Positions 47,001 through 56,446 of a DNA stretch of 64,000 bases are shown here, in pieces; position 1 is the stretch's first letter; each line of letters begins with the position of its first letter. Position numbers and translations under genes: made by a program. Source of the stretch: Monocercomonoides exilis (taxonomy: Eukaryota > Preaxostyla > Oxymonadida > Polymastigidae); assembly GCA_001643675.2 (NCBI GenBank), contig LSRY02000015.1:1773936-1837935 (forward strand), given 5' to 3'. The notes below the pieces were generated by a model, which made no database searches, was not told the origin of the DNA, and saw only the letters and a list, made by a program, of their open reading frames with translations.

Positions 47001-50000
47001 TCACAGCCACATTCACGAACATCAGCTTTGAGCTGGGGGCTTCGATCGGCAGCCGCTCGACATTTGTATATTCATCGGCAGGCGATGTGAAATTCATCGA
47101 CTGTGCGATTGATGGGGCCAGGGGTGGGAGTGGGGTGGAATACGGGTTTGTGAGTGTGAGTGGAGGGAGCGTGCAGATGCTGAGGGTGAGCTGTGGAGGC
47201 GAGAGAGAAGTGACGTTTGGGAGTTATGTGGTGCTTGTGAATGGAAGCGGGGCCTGCACCGTCGACCAGATGACGATGAACCAGATGAGAGTTAGCGAGG
47301 GCAGAAGTGGAAGCCAAGGGATCATTGAACTGGCAACAAGCAGCCCAACCACAATCCACAACAGCACTATTGCGAATGTTGTGCTGGGGTCGGGAGGGCT
47401 GATCCATTTTGCAGAGGGATCATCGCTGAAGATGAAAAACACATCGTTCATGAGCATTGGCAGGAGCGGTGGAGGCGGGGCGTGCCTGGAGCTGGATGAA
47501 TTGTGTGGGAGGAAGCAGAGCGTGTGGATAGAGAACTGCTCATTCAGCGCCTGCAAAGTGGATGGAGATGGAAGCTGTGGAGGAGGAGTATATGCTATGC
47601 TGGATGTCTCGAGTGAGCTTCATGTGTCGTCGACACGGTTTGAAGGATGTCAGGCACCCTCAGAAGGCGGGACAAACGGGAAAGGAGGGGGTTTGCTGTT
47701 GAATGTGCTGGATGCAGGTGTGCTGTTTGAGCTGTCAGCAACCCTTGCATTTGAGGCAAACCAAGCGGAATACGGAGCTGACCTGTTTGTGGCATCTCCT
47801 GACCTGAAAGCAAGCGTCACAAAAGAACACATCCTGTTTGCAATTCCGTTGACAGGAAGCACAAGAGCAGCAATGGGGGTGGATTCGAAGTGGAGCGATC
47901 TGACGATTCCGCTGATGTATTATCTGTGTGATGATCCGCCATGCATGCACATGGGGAACGACGGGCATGATGTGGTTGTGTGTGGGCATGAGCAGTTCCG
48001 ATGTAAGTGTGTGGACTATGCTGTGAGGAGGGTGATCGGGAAACAGCATGCTCTGGCGTTTGGCGACTCGTATCTGTTTGGAGAGAGTGTGTCGCTGAGT
48101 GCAAGTGAGGGATACGACTTCTGTGGGACAGCTTCGAAGACACGAATGGAAATGGTTGGGAATGAATCGAGCGGGACATGCATGATTGGGATTGACTCAT
48201 ATGTGAGGTTTTATCAGTTCTTGTGTGTCCTTCCAGCAGCACTGCCACTGGTACAATCAAGCATATTTTTGGTGAGCGGAGACAGAAGCGAGCTTTGGAT
48301 CGAAGACTGCTCAGCTGTGTGTGGCTCATCTGCTGGCAGATGCAAGTGTTCGTTTGTGAGTCAGAGCAGTGGGCGTCTTTCGATCACTGGGTTCAGCATC
48401 GAGTCTGTTGAGTTTGAGGGGATTTCGTTCATCAGCTCGAACGGCAATGGGGCGAGCATTCTTGACTCGATAAACATGAGCAATGTTCGGATCACAGATG
48501 CAGACGGGCTTGTTGTGTACACATCAGAGGGTTCGTTCACAGCTGTGAACATGAGTGTGAAGCACTGCAGCAATTCTGGGGGAGGGGTTGTGTGGGATCG
48601 GGAAGGTGGGATGCTGGAAATGAAGAACAGCACATTTGAGGGGATCATGCAGGCAGATGGGAATGGGAGTGTGGTGAATGGGGTTATTGGGAGCGGAAAG
48701 GAGATGAGAATGAGTGATGTTTGGATAGAGGGTTGTGGAACAGCAAAGGGGTGTGGCGGAGGAATGAATGTGGTTGTGGAAGGAACAGGGAAGGTGAGGA
48801 TTGGGGGTGGGGATGATGTGACATATGTTGGGGGATGCAGGGCAGGTGGAGAAGGGCGTGTTGGAGGCTATGGAGGGGGGCTTTTGTTGCGATGTGAGGA
48901 AGGGGGAAGAGATTTTGGGATTATTGGGGTGACATTTGGGGTGGATGGCTCTGCAAACGATGCTACGCATGGCGGGAGCAATGTGATGGTGGAGTGCAAG
49001 AATCTGCCGGAAGTGGTGAATGAGGTTTCATTTAGTTTCTCATTTGTGAAAGATGTTGAGGACAATCCGAATTTGATCGAGCTGATGGGGATTGAGAACG
49101 GAAGGGTTTCAGAGGTGATCCCCATTGTGCCTTTCTTTCGGGAAAAGCCGAGTGTGGGGTATGTGCATGGGGAAAATGGCGGGATGGACTATCCGAGCTG
49201 CGGGTATTCCGACTTTCCATGCTCTTCAGTGCCGTATGCAGGAGCAGCGGTGTTTGGGGCAAGATCAGCAGCGGCATTGCGGCTGATGAGCACTTTCACG
49301 ATTCACAAAGAAATGATACTGTATATGCAGCCAATGGTCATTGACGGAGAAGTGGAAATGGAACGTATTGTGATGAGAGAAGAAAGCGATGGAGAAGAAG
49401 GAGAAGTTGGAGGAGGAGCGAAAGAATGCTTGGTTGAGACGAAGGAGAAAATCACATTTCGCTCTCTGATGTTTTGTGCTTGGTCGTTTGAGGGATCAGC
49501 CCGAACATGTCTGTTCATGTGCAGCGATGGTGTTCTGAGATTTGAAGGATGCTCATTTTGTACAGAGGCAGGAGCATCGAATATGTGTGTGGAATGTTTG
49601 AAGGGGAAAGGAGGTAAAATGGAGCTTGTGAAGTGCAGATTTGAAGAAGTGACAATGAGAGGATGTGGGCTAATTGTTACTGATGGGAGCGAAGTGGAAG
49701 TGGAACTTGATGAGGCGACGATACGAAACACGGGGAGAGAAGATGAAGGGAGTGTGTTGGAAATGAGAAGAGGAAAGATTGTGAGCATTAGAAACACGAC
49801 AATAAAGGAGACGAATTTTGGGAATGGGAACGAGATTGACATTGGAGAGGATGTGGGGTTGGAGATGAGGAACAGCACATTGTGCGAGGTGAGAAGATAT
49901 GAAGGGAATGGAGGAGTGATGAGTGGGAAAGTGGGGAGTATGAGAGCGTGGGAGATTGAGGACTGTGTGTTTGAGAGGTGTGAGTGCGAAGCAGATTACA

Positions 50001-53000
50001 CATTTGGAGGAGGGATAATGGTGAGTGTGGGGGATGGGGGGAAGTTCGTGTTTGAGCACAACAAAGTGGACAGATGTGGGGTGCCGTCGGACAGCGGAAA
50101 GGGGGGAGGGGTGCATGTGGTGTTTGAAACAACAAAGATAGAGTATTCGATGAAGATGAACGAGTTCACAAACAATGTTGCAGAAAAGGGGGAGGATGTG
50201 TTTTTGGTGTGCGACTCGCCTTGGCTGGTGATTCTGCCAGCACTGTGGTATGGATCTGCAACGAACGAAACAGCACAGAAGAAGATGTGGGTGGCGGAGC
50301 TGACAGAGGCGGGAAAGGAAGACTCGATCATTAATTACCTGTTCCCATCGCTGAGTTCATACATGTTTGTGAGTGGCACAGGGAATGCCGGGGAGAACTG
50401 CGGGCTGAGAGAAAACCCGTGTGTGTCTGTGGATGTGGGGTTTGAGCGGCTGAAGGATGTTCATGTGATCATGGAGTTGGATGGAGCAGCAAGTGTGGAG
50501 AGAGTGATCAACAGGGAGGGAAAGTCGCTGACAATACAAGGGAATGGGGAGAAACAGGAAGTGAGTGTGGAAGAGAGCGGAAAGTTTGAGCTTGTGCAAG
50601 GGGAAGCACTGACATACATGACATTCTCATTTCTTCTGTTTGTGCTCCCCGATGCCTATTCTGGAGCATCTGAAGAACAGTCAGTTGTGGAAGTCGGTGT
50701 TGGGCAGTGCTCATTTGCCGATTGCGCATTTGTGTGCACAGAAAGTGGGACAAACAGCTGTGGGAGATGGATTGTGATTGGGAAAGGTGGGGTTGTTCGG
50801 ATGGACAGGACAGAAATCAGTGGGGTTGAATTTGTTGGAGGAGGGGTTGCTGCATGCAGGGGCTGTTGTGTGACTTTTGAGAACAGCAGCATTAACAGTG
50901 CGGACACAGACGGAAAAGGGATGATTGACGGAAGAGCGGGATCTGATGTTGTGTTGAAAAACACAACCGCAAGGGGATGCAGGACGAATGCAGGTGCACT
51001 GATCACATCGAAAGAGGGATCGCGCCTGAGGATATGTGAGCGCTGTGTTTTTGAAGAGATCAGGACACAGAGCAGCAGGGGTGGATGCGTGGAGAGCGAA
51101 ATGGAGGGAGAGGATGCATTTTCAGTGGAGCTGTCATGGATGACGAAGTGTGAGACGGAGAAAGAAAGCGGGAGAGGAGGAGGGATATTCATGGGATTGG
51201 GGGATGGATGCGCTGGAAACTATCTGCTGTCTGGAATGAAGTTCAAAGGCAACGAGGCACATGAAGGGAATGATTTATTTATCATGTGTCAAGTGCTGAA
51301 TGAGAGTGTGAGAGCTGCTCGACTGGCCTTTGAGTATGACGGGGATGATGGGGTTGGAGTTGATATGAAGGGGGTGGACAGAGAGTATTTTGGAGAGTGT
51401 GTGGATCTTCGGCTGTTTGTTGTTGAAAGGAAGGCCGGGGAAGTGTATGTGTCTGCAGAAGGGTATGATACAGCAGGGTGCGGAAGCGAGGCATATGCGT
51501 GCAGCACAATTTGGAGCGGGATAGGGCATGTTGACAGAAGCGGGATTGCGGGGGAGGGGAGATTGTGGGTGAAGGACAAAGGAGAAATCATGGATTTCTT
51601 CACATTTTCTAGTGCACTGAGAATTGAAGGGCTGGGGAAGGAAGGAGATGAAATACCGCAAAAGGTTATCCGATTTGCAGAGACTATCAGAGGAAGTGTC
51701 GCTATGTCTGTTCTGGCATCGAAGGCATCGCTGATGCTCCAATCATTGAGGATGGAAACGCCATCGGCGTTTGAGCCGATGGTGAAATCAATTGTGACAT
51801 CGAGTGGGATTCTTCAGCTGAATAACTGCACATTTGCCATGGAGTCTGGGGCTGTTGTTGAGTATTCGCTAATTGTCACAACAAATGGGACATGCTCGAT
51901 GAGAGGGTGCACTCTGCAAGACTGCATGTTTGGTGTGACTCCATTTTTGATATCATCTTCTGTGCTGCTTGAAAGCAACAACTTCTCATTCATCAAGAAC
52001 ACAGCAGGTGCTGAAGGAGGTGTTGCAAAAGTGGAGCTGAGTGAAGAAGATGAGCTTGTAACCAGATCAACAAATGCATCATTCTGTTTAATCAATGCAG
52101 AGAGAGGGAAAGGAGGGTTCCTGTATGTGAATAGCCAAAAGTGCACGAGCGAGAATGGACTTGTCTTCGAAAGTGATGTTGTGTTTGGAGGTAATGTGGC
52201 CTGGATGGGGAAGAATGCATTTATCTTGGCAGCAGATCTGAACAGCACAGTGAGAGGAGAAACATACAGGTTTGATTATTCGACAATGAAAGATGACAGA
52301 ACGCTGTTTGTGGGGAGCGATGGAGTCCACACAAATATCGATCTGTTTGTGTTTCTTGTTTCGTACACTTCGAGTGAGGTTTATGTGTCCAACGAAGGGT
52401 TTGATGTTGCTCGGTGCGGGAGCAAGAAAGAGCCATGCAGAACACTGTGGAAAGGCATCAGCCAGGTGAAGGAAGGCGAGGGAGCGAAGGCGTTGCGAAT
52501 AGCAGGGTCGACGCCGATACGAGACGCCTTCGACGGAACCAGATATGAGATCGAAAATGCAGAAGCTGGGGGAGAGGCAAGCGGCAAGGCGGTTTTGCGC
52601 TTGGAGAAGGCATATGAAGGGCCACTGGAGTATTTCATCTGCAACAGTGTATCGCTCTCATTGAGGGAGATCAAGGTGCTGATGACAGCAGGGTTTGAGA
52701 GCACAGCAAGGGCAGTTATTTCTAACAAGGGTGGGGAGCTATGGATTAAAGAATGCGCGTTTCACTCAGAAGCACAGTTGAACAACGGGTTTGAGTGCGT
52801 GTTTGTTGATGTCAATGCCGGTGTGCTTGGTGTGAATGGCTTGTCGATGGACTCGAGTTGTGTGGGCAAAAGTGTTTTGCAGGTTGAGGAGGTGGGTGCC
52901 GAGTGCAACTTATCGAACATGCACATTTCATCGCTAAACGAAACAGGAGGATGTGTGATATCTGTGGGGGAATGTTGTACCCAGCACAGCACAAACGATG

Positions 53001-56000
53001 GGAATGCAGCGAGCAGCATGGACATGGAGAACTGTTCGTTTGAGGGGATGAAAAGAAGCGACAATGAAGCGAGTGTGCTTGTGTCGAAAAGCGAGAAGGG
53101 GATCACAGTGAGGATAAGAGACTGCTTGCTTGTGGATGGCAAAGCAGAGACAAGCGACAAGGGAGGGGGGATGCTGTTTGGACTGCACAAAGCAGGAAGG
53201 CTTAGCATGGTGAAGACAACGATGAGTCGGTGCAGCTGCGAGAGCAACAGCGGGAAAGGCGGAGGGGTGTATCTGGAGAGCAAAGAAAGAGGGGCGCTGA
53301 GCTTTGTGTTTGAGAAGGTGAGCTTCAGCGCAAACACAGCAGGGGTGGGGAACGACATATTTGTCGAGTGCTACAACATCTCGTGCCAGATCAACGAGAC
53401 TCAGTTCCGCTTCGATCTTCGGGAAGAGAGCTATGCTCGGCTGAATGCGATATATGGGTCGGATGCCACAGAACACACAGGAAGCACGAATCTGATAGAC
53501 TTCATCACAATCCACCAGAGCGACACAATCATCGTGTCAGGCAATAGTGGAGTGGATGAACGGCAGTGTGGCACACGCTCTCTGCCGTGCCAGTCCATAG
53601 ATTATGGACTGGCGCATCTGACTGCGGACTTCATCAGTCAGATGTTTGTTGATGGGGAGAGTGCGATCAAGGGGGAAGTGGAACTGGACGAGATGAGCCT
53701 GAGCTCAAGAAGCCGCGATCTGTGCAATGTTGAAGTGGAGTCGAGGATCGAATGCACAAGGGCGAGTGTGATATCGACATCCAACACAGTGACTATTTCG
53801 AGAGTGAGGTTTGTATTTGATATGGAATTTGCATCTTCTCACGTTGCACTGGTTGAGCCAGACAGCGGATTGGTGGAAATGGTCAACTGCTCGTTCAGCT
53901 CGAAGCACACAGAACCTGCTGAAGCTCGTTTGCAAGCACAAATACCGTTTCACATCATTCAAATTGCCTCGGGGAGATGTGTTCTAGATGGATGCTGCGT
54001 GGCAGACGTTGCGCTTTCTGTGGCTGCAATATGCATTGCATCACCTATCCAATTTGTTGTTTCTTCTTGCGTGTTCTGCGACTTGGCAACCAGCGATCCG
54101 CTCATTGATGTCACAGGAAGTGGAGAAATTTCTGCGAATCATCTGGAATTGGCGAATGTCACCGTCTCAAAAAGAGGACTTTCTTTGCTGTCGTGCTCAG
54201 GCGTGAGAAGAAAAATGAAACTTAACAATTGCTCGATCAAAAATTCAGCACAAGACAATTCAAGAGGGATGCTCATCACATTGGGCAACTGCTCTGACGC
54301 AGTGATGGACAGTTGCCTCTTGGATGGGAATTCAAGCGAATGCGATACAAAAGAATCACAAAGAAGGTTATCCAACAAAGTGTTTAATGAAGCGGAAAAT
54401 GAAACATGCAGATGGAATGGTTCAATTGTTGATTTTTCTAGTAGTTCCGTGATGATGAAAGACACAACAATCTGCAACTCCTCAAAGGGAGGGATAACTG
54501 TGAGTGGAGGAAGTGTTGGAATTGAAATGGGGTTATTTGAGAATAACAACCCTTCAATAGCAAATTACCCATCATTGAGAAGAAATATCATCTGTTCAGA
54601 TTCAGGAACATTTAATGTGATGAGTCTGAAAGGAGGAGATGGATGGAAGGATAATACCTCACTTTGGATGTTGAATGATGGGTGCAGCTTTGAAGGGATT
54701 ATTTCTGAAAGGGCATCACCATTTTTCATTCCTGTGTTGGAGAGTGTTGAAGCAAATGAGAAAGGAGCAGAAATGGAGGTTGTGTTCAAAGGGAAGCTTC
54801 TTCTCCCATGCAACTTGTCATTCATGATTGTGAAGCAGATTGGAGAAGAAAAGCAGATTGAGAAATATGGGTTTAATGAGAGTGGATATGTGTCAGAGAC
54901 AGAGGTTAAAGGGAGGGTGAAACGGGAAACAATTAGCGAGGCAGGAGATGAGGCAGAGGTGAGTGTGTGCATTCTGTTTGGGGACGGAAATAATCCATCG
55001 TCCACTGATTCTTTCATTCTGAAGAACAGAAGTGAGCCTAAAGCTAATGGGGATGAAAGGATTGTTGAAGGAGGAAAAGAAGGGAAATCGTATTGGTTGT
55101 TGATTGTTTGCATTGCGATTGTTGTAATACTGTTTGTGGTCATTATTGTTCTGGCTATTCGGTGGAGGAAGGAAAAGAATGAAGCAGATGATCTGAGAGA
55201 GATTGTGAATGATAATATCAAAAAGGATCCGAAGGCATTTGAGATGGTGACGATGGAGATGTCACCTGAGGAGCAGTGGAGGAGAGCAGAGAGGGATGCA
55301 GAGAAAAAGAATGAGGAAAGGATGAAGAAGAGAATATATGACACGAATCTGCAACATTCAGAGTCATCTGAACATCTTCTATCTGAGAGTGGCTCAACAG
55401 AATACATTTTGGGAAGAGATTCAGATAAGATCCCTCAATGGATGTTGGAGAAAGATGAAGAAGAAGAGATAAGGAAGAGAACGCCATCACCTTCCATTTC
55501 ATCCACTTCAACCACATCAACAACTGATTCAGATTCCACGTTTGTTCGAGGAGAGGATTTGTGTCCGACAACCTCATCGATGTCAAACTTGGTGGATGCA
55601 ATGGCCTGTTCATCACCTCATGAGAAGTTGATAGTGGATTTGAGGGATTCCCTGTTTATGTTGTTGCACGGGAAAAATGAGAAGAAGGAGATGGCAATTG
55701 ACACTCTTCAAGAGAGAGAAATGGCAGCTGCTCAAATCCTGTTCTGGGTGGCAAATGGAGCGCTCCATTCATTTGATGAAATGGAAAACCCTCTTCAGTC
55801 GCTGGGCAGTCTGAGTCCGCACATTGTGCTGTTCTCCGAGCACATGGTCATCTGCATCACCATGCACTCAGATTGTTCATCAGGCTCAGACACTTCGTCC
55901 TCCATATCTTCAGCAACAGTTGTGACATCAGCAAGTGATGTTGAAAGTGATTCTCTGCCCTCATCTGCCTTTGAGGATGACGAAGACAACAGAAAGGAGT

Positions 56001-56446
56001 GTTTGAGGTGGAAGGCACCAGAGCTGCTGAATGGAACAAAGAAACATGCGACGAAGAAGACGGTGGTGTTCTCGATAGGGATGATGCTGTGGGAGTGTTT
56101 GACACTGCAGATTCCGTTTGGGGAGTATGAGGCTGAGACGGCTGGAGAGAAGATAAAGAATGGGGAGAGGCCAGGAATGGAGAGCATACGTGGATCAGAG
56201 ATGTGCGAAGCGGTGGAAAACGGGTTGGATGGAAATCCAGAAAGGAGAGCATCGTTGATGCAGGTGAAGCGATATCTGGTTGGGCGCTTGCCATCGGGGT
56301 ACACGATGGCGACAGTGTCGGATGCAATTGCATATTGCGAAGGGTCGGAGGAATGCGGGTCAGAATACATTGAGCGGAGCGGGGTTATTGTGAAGCTGGG
56401 TTCTGGATCTGAAAGCGAAACACAAACAAGAGGGAGCAGTGGATGA
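44069..56446 (+). CDS. Giant receptor-like membrane protein: repeated beta-helix ectodomain plus pseudokinase-like tail
   Basis: A single 12.4-kb exon encodes 4125 aa. A hydrophobic segment near residues 19-30 (LNVILMIFIADS) looks like a signal peptide; translation may start at Met1 or Met10. The ectodomain (to about 3670) is rich in Gly, Ser, Asn and Cys, has many N-glycosylation sites, and repeats GGGVY/GGGI and short strand-turn motifs typical of right-handed parallel beta-helices. Eight modules of 310-405 residues carry a CG-x5-C-type motif (near residues 550, 904, 1304, 1709, 2110, 2470, 2782 and 3166). A membrane span (SYWLLIVCIAIVVILFVVII, from about 3674) is followed by basic residues. 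The tail has kinase-fold landmarks (RWKAPELL near 3981, VFSIGMMLWECLTLQIPFGE, NPERRASLMQVKRYL) but no glycine loop, HRD or DFG, so it is probably catalytically dead. A surface receptor or adhesin role is inferred. Its 3' half is duplicated in inverted orientation at 58625-64000. Confidence 0.88.
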   Translation: MDNEKEKKKMKIINKFKSLNVILMIFIADSLNTHSILSTFNEEKNELKRIDELVNINIGSRKSTIEGSIIFSNSTCELENIRIVQKGDGSAVCCVFSSDVEGTKIEIVDRSSHNEHPFLVEDSSLHLMNATLIVENKEISSPSLVGSPKEHENRYSKRTSSTGMLIVEQSLFSSISVASPPFLSSPSLAEVNVGNSIFCNISSCKHHILPNSYRFHRLQTRAESCSFVSVHDAFDGGVFESVNAPGASFQSFNNSFMNCAKTSFSGNSNMERKTFEGGSHSFSNCEWHNVSSALTPESSEDWDLSVCGGAIGIHGNSETVVVIDSCIFDNCICLRYGGAVMIYPGYNVSLQNSKGFNCSGGSGSFGMLTGIANLKMGNSCSNNCSNSDSGAFRLQSFNVIHSDNELTVPVVCNCSFTLSDSNLTTCAFICLHNMFQPYSISESLFLNGFTKISGGAISIYWRDAYGTISEKPWLYFCFFHNNTAGDGNGDDVSIRDSFSYMPETTVLSVSSFTTKTSGSSVWHSRFGTKNEWLSVGILRRYVDAEGREEVGCGIYEWDGCKTVEYAVDQASSVGEQRLQLAECTFRIARTVEVGRKTIVMNGFGDSGTIVKSELMGGSSAMVRIGDGALSAASMKILHTSRASPSPRLFEMTSVSGTLSLCCITISSQDVGTADLVVSTSPFLIYQSQMRMESTRVENMVLSVVVFSEKEPSGAGASSLANVTLENITRTDGDGAAFSVSVGGGSVIGVENTTMKNCVCTCGNGGGVFVSLGSGGNVRIGGNLEVGFDGCCVQLEEAAKRKGGGVYLLCSGSDWEFSVKKCTFRECKAWKGRNMFVAAPDLSTAVNSSSIGFNAETGVNRADFDELSGMESSNAVLIVPLVLFLREFQPPAYVGGKAVGQDFRLCGFADYMCKTIGSAGTYRFPNSKRILRLAETFVFDEETKLDKGPYEVDASSKSEGVKVEAAGPKVQDALVMSSVTATFTNISFELGASIGSRSTFVYSSAGDVKFIDCAIDGARGGSGVEYGFVSVSGGSVQMLRVSCGGEREVTFGSYVVLVNGSGACTVDQMTMNQMRVSEGRSGSQGIIELATSSPTTIHNSTIANVVLGSGGLIHFAEGSSLKMKNTSFMSIGRSGGGGACLELDELCGRKQSVWIENCSFSACKVDGDGSCGGGVYAMLDVSSELHVSSTRFEGCQAPSEGGTNGKGGGLLLNVLDAGVLFELSATLAFEANQAEYGADLFVASPDLKASVTKEHILFAIPLTGSTRAAMGVDSKWSDLTIPLMYYLCDDPPCMHMGNDGHDVVVCGHEQFRCKCVDYAVRRVIGKQHALAFGDSYLFGESVSLSASEGYDFCGTASKTRMEMVGNESSGTCMIGIDSYVRFYQFLCVLPAALPLVQSSIFLVSGDRSELWIEDCSAVCGSSAGRCKCSFVSQSSGRLSITGFSIESVEFEGISFISSNGNGASILDSINMSNVRITDADGLVVYTSEGSFTAVNMSVKHCSNSGGGVVWDREGGMLEMKNSTFEGIMQADGNGSVVNGVIGSGKEMRMSDVWIEGCGTAKGCGGGMNVVVEGTGKVRIGGGDDVTYVGGCRAGGEGRVGGYGGGLLLRCEEGGRDFGIIGVTFGVDGSANDATHGGSNVMVECKNLPEVVNEVSFSFSFVKDVEDNPNLIELMGIENGRVSEVIPIVPFFREKPSVGYVHGENGGMDYPSCGYSDFPCSSVPYAGAAVFGARSAAALRLMSTFTIHKEMILYMQPMVIDGEVEMERIVMREESDGEEGEVGGGAKECLVETKEKITFRSLMFCAWSFEGSARTCLFMCSDGVLRFEGCSFCTEAGASNMCVECLKGKGGKMELVKCRFEEVTMRGCGLIVTDGSEVEVELDEATIRNTGREDEGSVLEMRRGKIVSIRNTTIKETNFGNGNEIDIGEDVGLEMRNSTLCEVRRYEGNGGVMSGKVGSMRAWEIEDCVFERCECEADYTFGGGIMVSVGDGGKFVFEHNKVDRCGVPSDSGKGGGVHVVFETTKIEYSMKMNEFTNNVAEKGEDVFLVCDSPWLVILPALWYGSATNETAQKKMWVAELTEAGKEDSIINYLFPSLSSYMFVSGTGNAGENCGLRENPCVSVDVGFERLKDVHVIMELDGAASVERVINREGKSLTIQGNGEKQEVSVEESGKFELVQGEALTYMTFSFLLFVLPDAYSGASEEQSVVEVGVGQCSFADCAFVCTESGTNSCGRWIVIGKGGVVRMDRTEISGVEFVGGGVAACRGCCVTFENSSINSADTDGKGMIDGRAGSDVVLKNTTARGCRTNAGALITSKEGSRLRICERCVFEEIRTQSSRGGCVESEMEGEDAFSVELSWMTKCETEKESGRGGGIFMGLGDGCAGNYLLSGMKFKGNEAHEGNDLFIMCQVLNESVRAARLAFEYDGDDGVGVDMKGVDREYFGECVDLRLFVVERKAGEVYVSAEGYDTAGCGSEAYACSTIWSGIGHVDRSGIAGEGRLWVKDKGEIMDFFTFSSALRIEGLGKEGDEIPQKVIRFAETIRGSVAMSVLASKASLMLQSLRMETPSAFEPMVKSIVTSSGILQLNNCTFAMESGAVVEYSLIVTTNGTCSMRGCTLQDCMFGVTPFLISSSVLLESNNFSFIKNTAGAEGGVAKVELSEEDELVTRSTNASFCLINAERGKGGFLYVNSQKCTSENGLVFESDVVFGGNVAWMGKNAFILAADLNSTVRGETYRFDYSTMKDDRTLFVGSDGVHTNIDLFVFLVSYTSSEVYVSNEGFDVARCGSKKEPCRTLWKGISQVKEGEGAKALRIAGSTPIRDAFDGTRYEIENAEAGGEASGKAVLRLEKAYEGPLEYFICNSVSLSLREIKVLMTAGFESTARAVISNKGGELWIKECAFHSEAQLNNGFECVFVDVNAGVLGVNGLSMDSSCVGKSVLQVEEVGAECNLSNMHISSLNETGGCVISVGECCTQHSTNDGNAASSMDMENCSFEGMKRSDNEASVLVSKSEKGITVRIRDCLLVDGKAETSDKGGGMLFGLHKAGRLSMVKTTMSRCSCESNSGKGGGVYLESKERGALSFVFEKVSFSANTAGVGNDIFVECYNISCQINETQFRFDLREESYARLNAIYGSDATEHTGSTNLIDFITIHQSDTIIVSGNSGVDERQCGTRSLPCQSIDYGLAHLTADFISQMFVDGESAIKGEVELDEMSLSSRSRDLCNVEVESRIECTRASVISTSNTVTISRVRFVFDMEFASSHVALVEPDSGLVEMVNCSFSSKHTEPAEARLQAQIPFHIIQIASGRCVLDGCCVADVALSVAAICIASPIQFVVSSCVFCDLATSDPLIDVTGSGEISANHLELANVTVSKRGLSLLSCSGVRRKMKLNNCSIKNSAQDNSRGMLITLGNCSDAVMDSCLLDGNSSECDTKESQRRLSNKVFNEAENETCRWNGSIVDFSSSSVMMKDTTICNSSKGGITVSGGSVGIEMGLFENNNPSIANYPSLRRNIICSDSGTFNVMSLKGGDGWKDNTSLWMLNDGCSFEGIISERASPFFIPVLESVEANEKGAEMEVVFKGKLLLPCNLSFMIVKQIGEEKQIEKYGFNESGYVSETEVKGRVKRETISEAGDEAEVSVCILFGDGNNPSSTDSFILKNRSEPKANGDERIVEGGKEGKSYWLLIVCIAIVVILFVVIIVLAIRWRKEKNEADDLREIVNDNIKKDPKAFEMVTMEMSPEEQWRRAERDAEKKNEERMKKRIYDTNLQHSESSEHLLSESGSTEYILGRDSDKIPQWMLEKDEEEEIRKRTPSPSISSTSTTSTTDSDSTFVRGEDLCPTTSSMSNLVDAMACSSPHEKLIVDLRDSLFMLLHGKNEKKEMAIDTLQEREMAAAQILFWVANGALHSFDEMENPLQSLGSLSPHIVLFSEHMVICITMHSDCSSGSDTSSSISSATVVTSASDVESDSLPSSAFEDDEDNRKECLRWKAPELLNGTKKHATKKTVVFSIGMMLWECLTLQIPFGEYEAETAGEKIKNGERPGMESIRGSEMCEAVENGLDGNPERRASLMQVKRYLVGRLPSGYTMATVSDAIAYCEGSEECGSEYIERSGVIVKLGSGSESETQTRGSSG

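Noticed and set aside
47072-53515. Many long minus-strand frames opposite the giant receptor gene
   Set aside because: The receptor gene is G- and purine-rich on its coding strand, which leaves few stops on the other strand; these frames are Pro/Ser/His-rich shadows.
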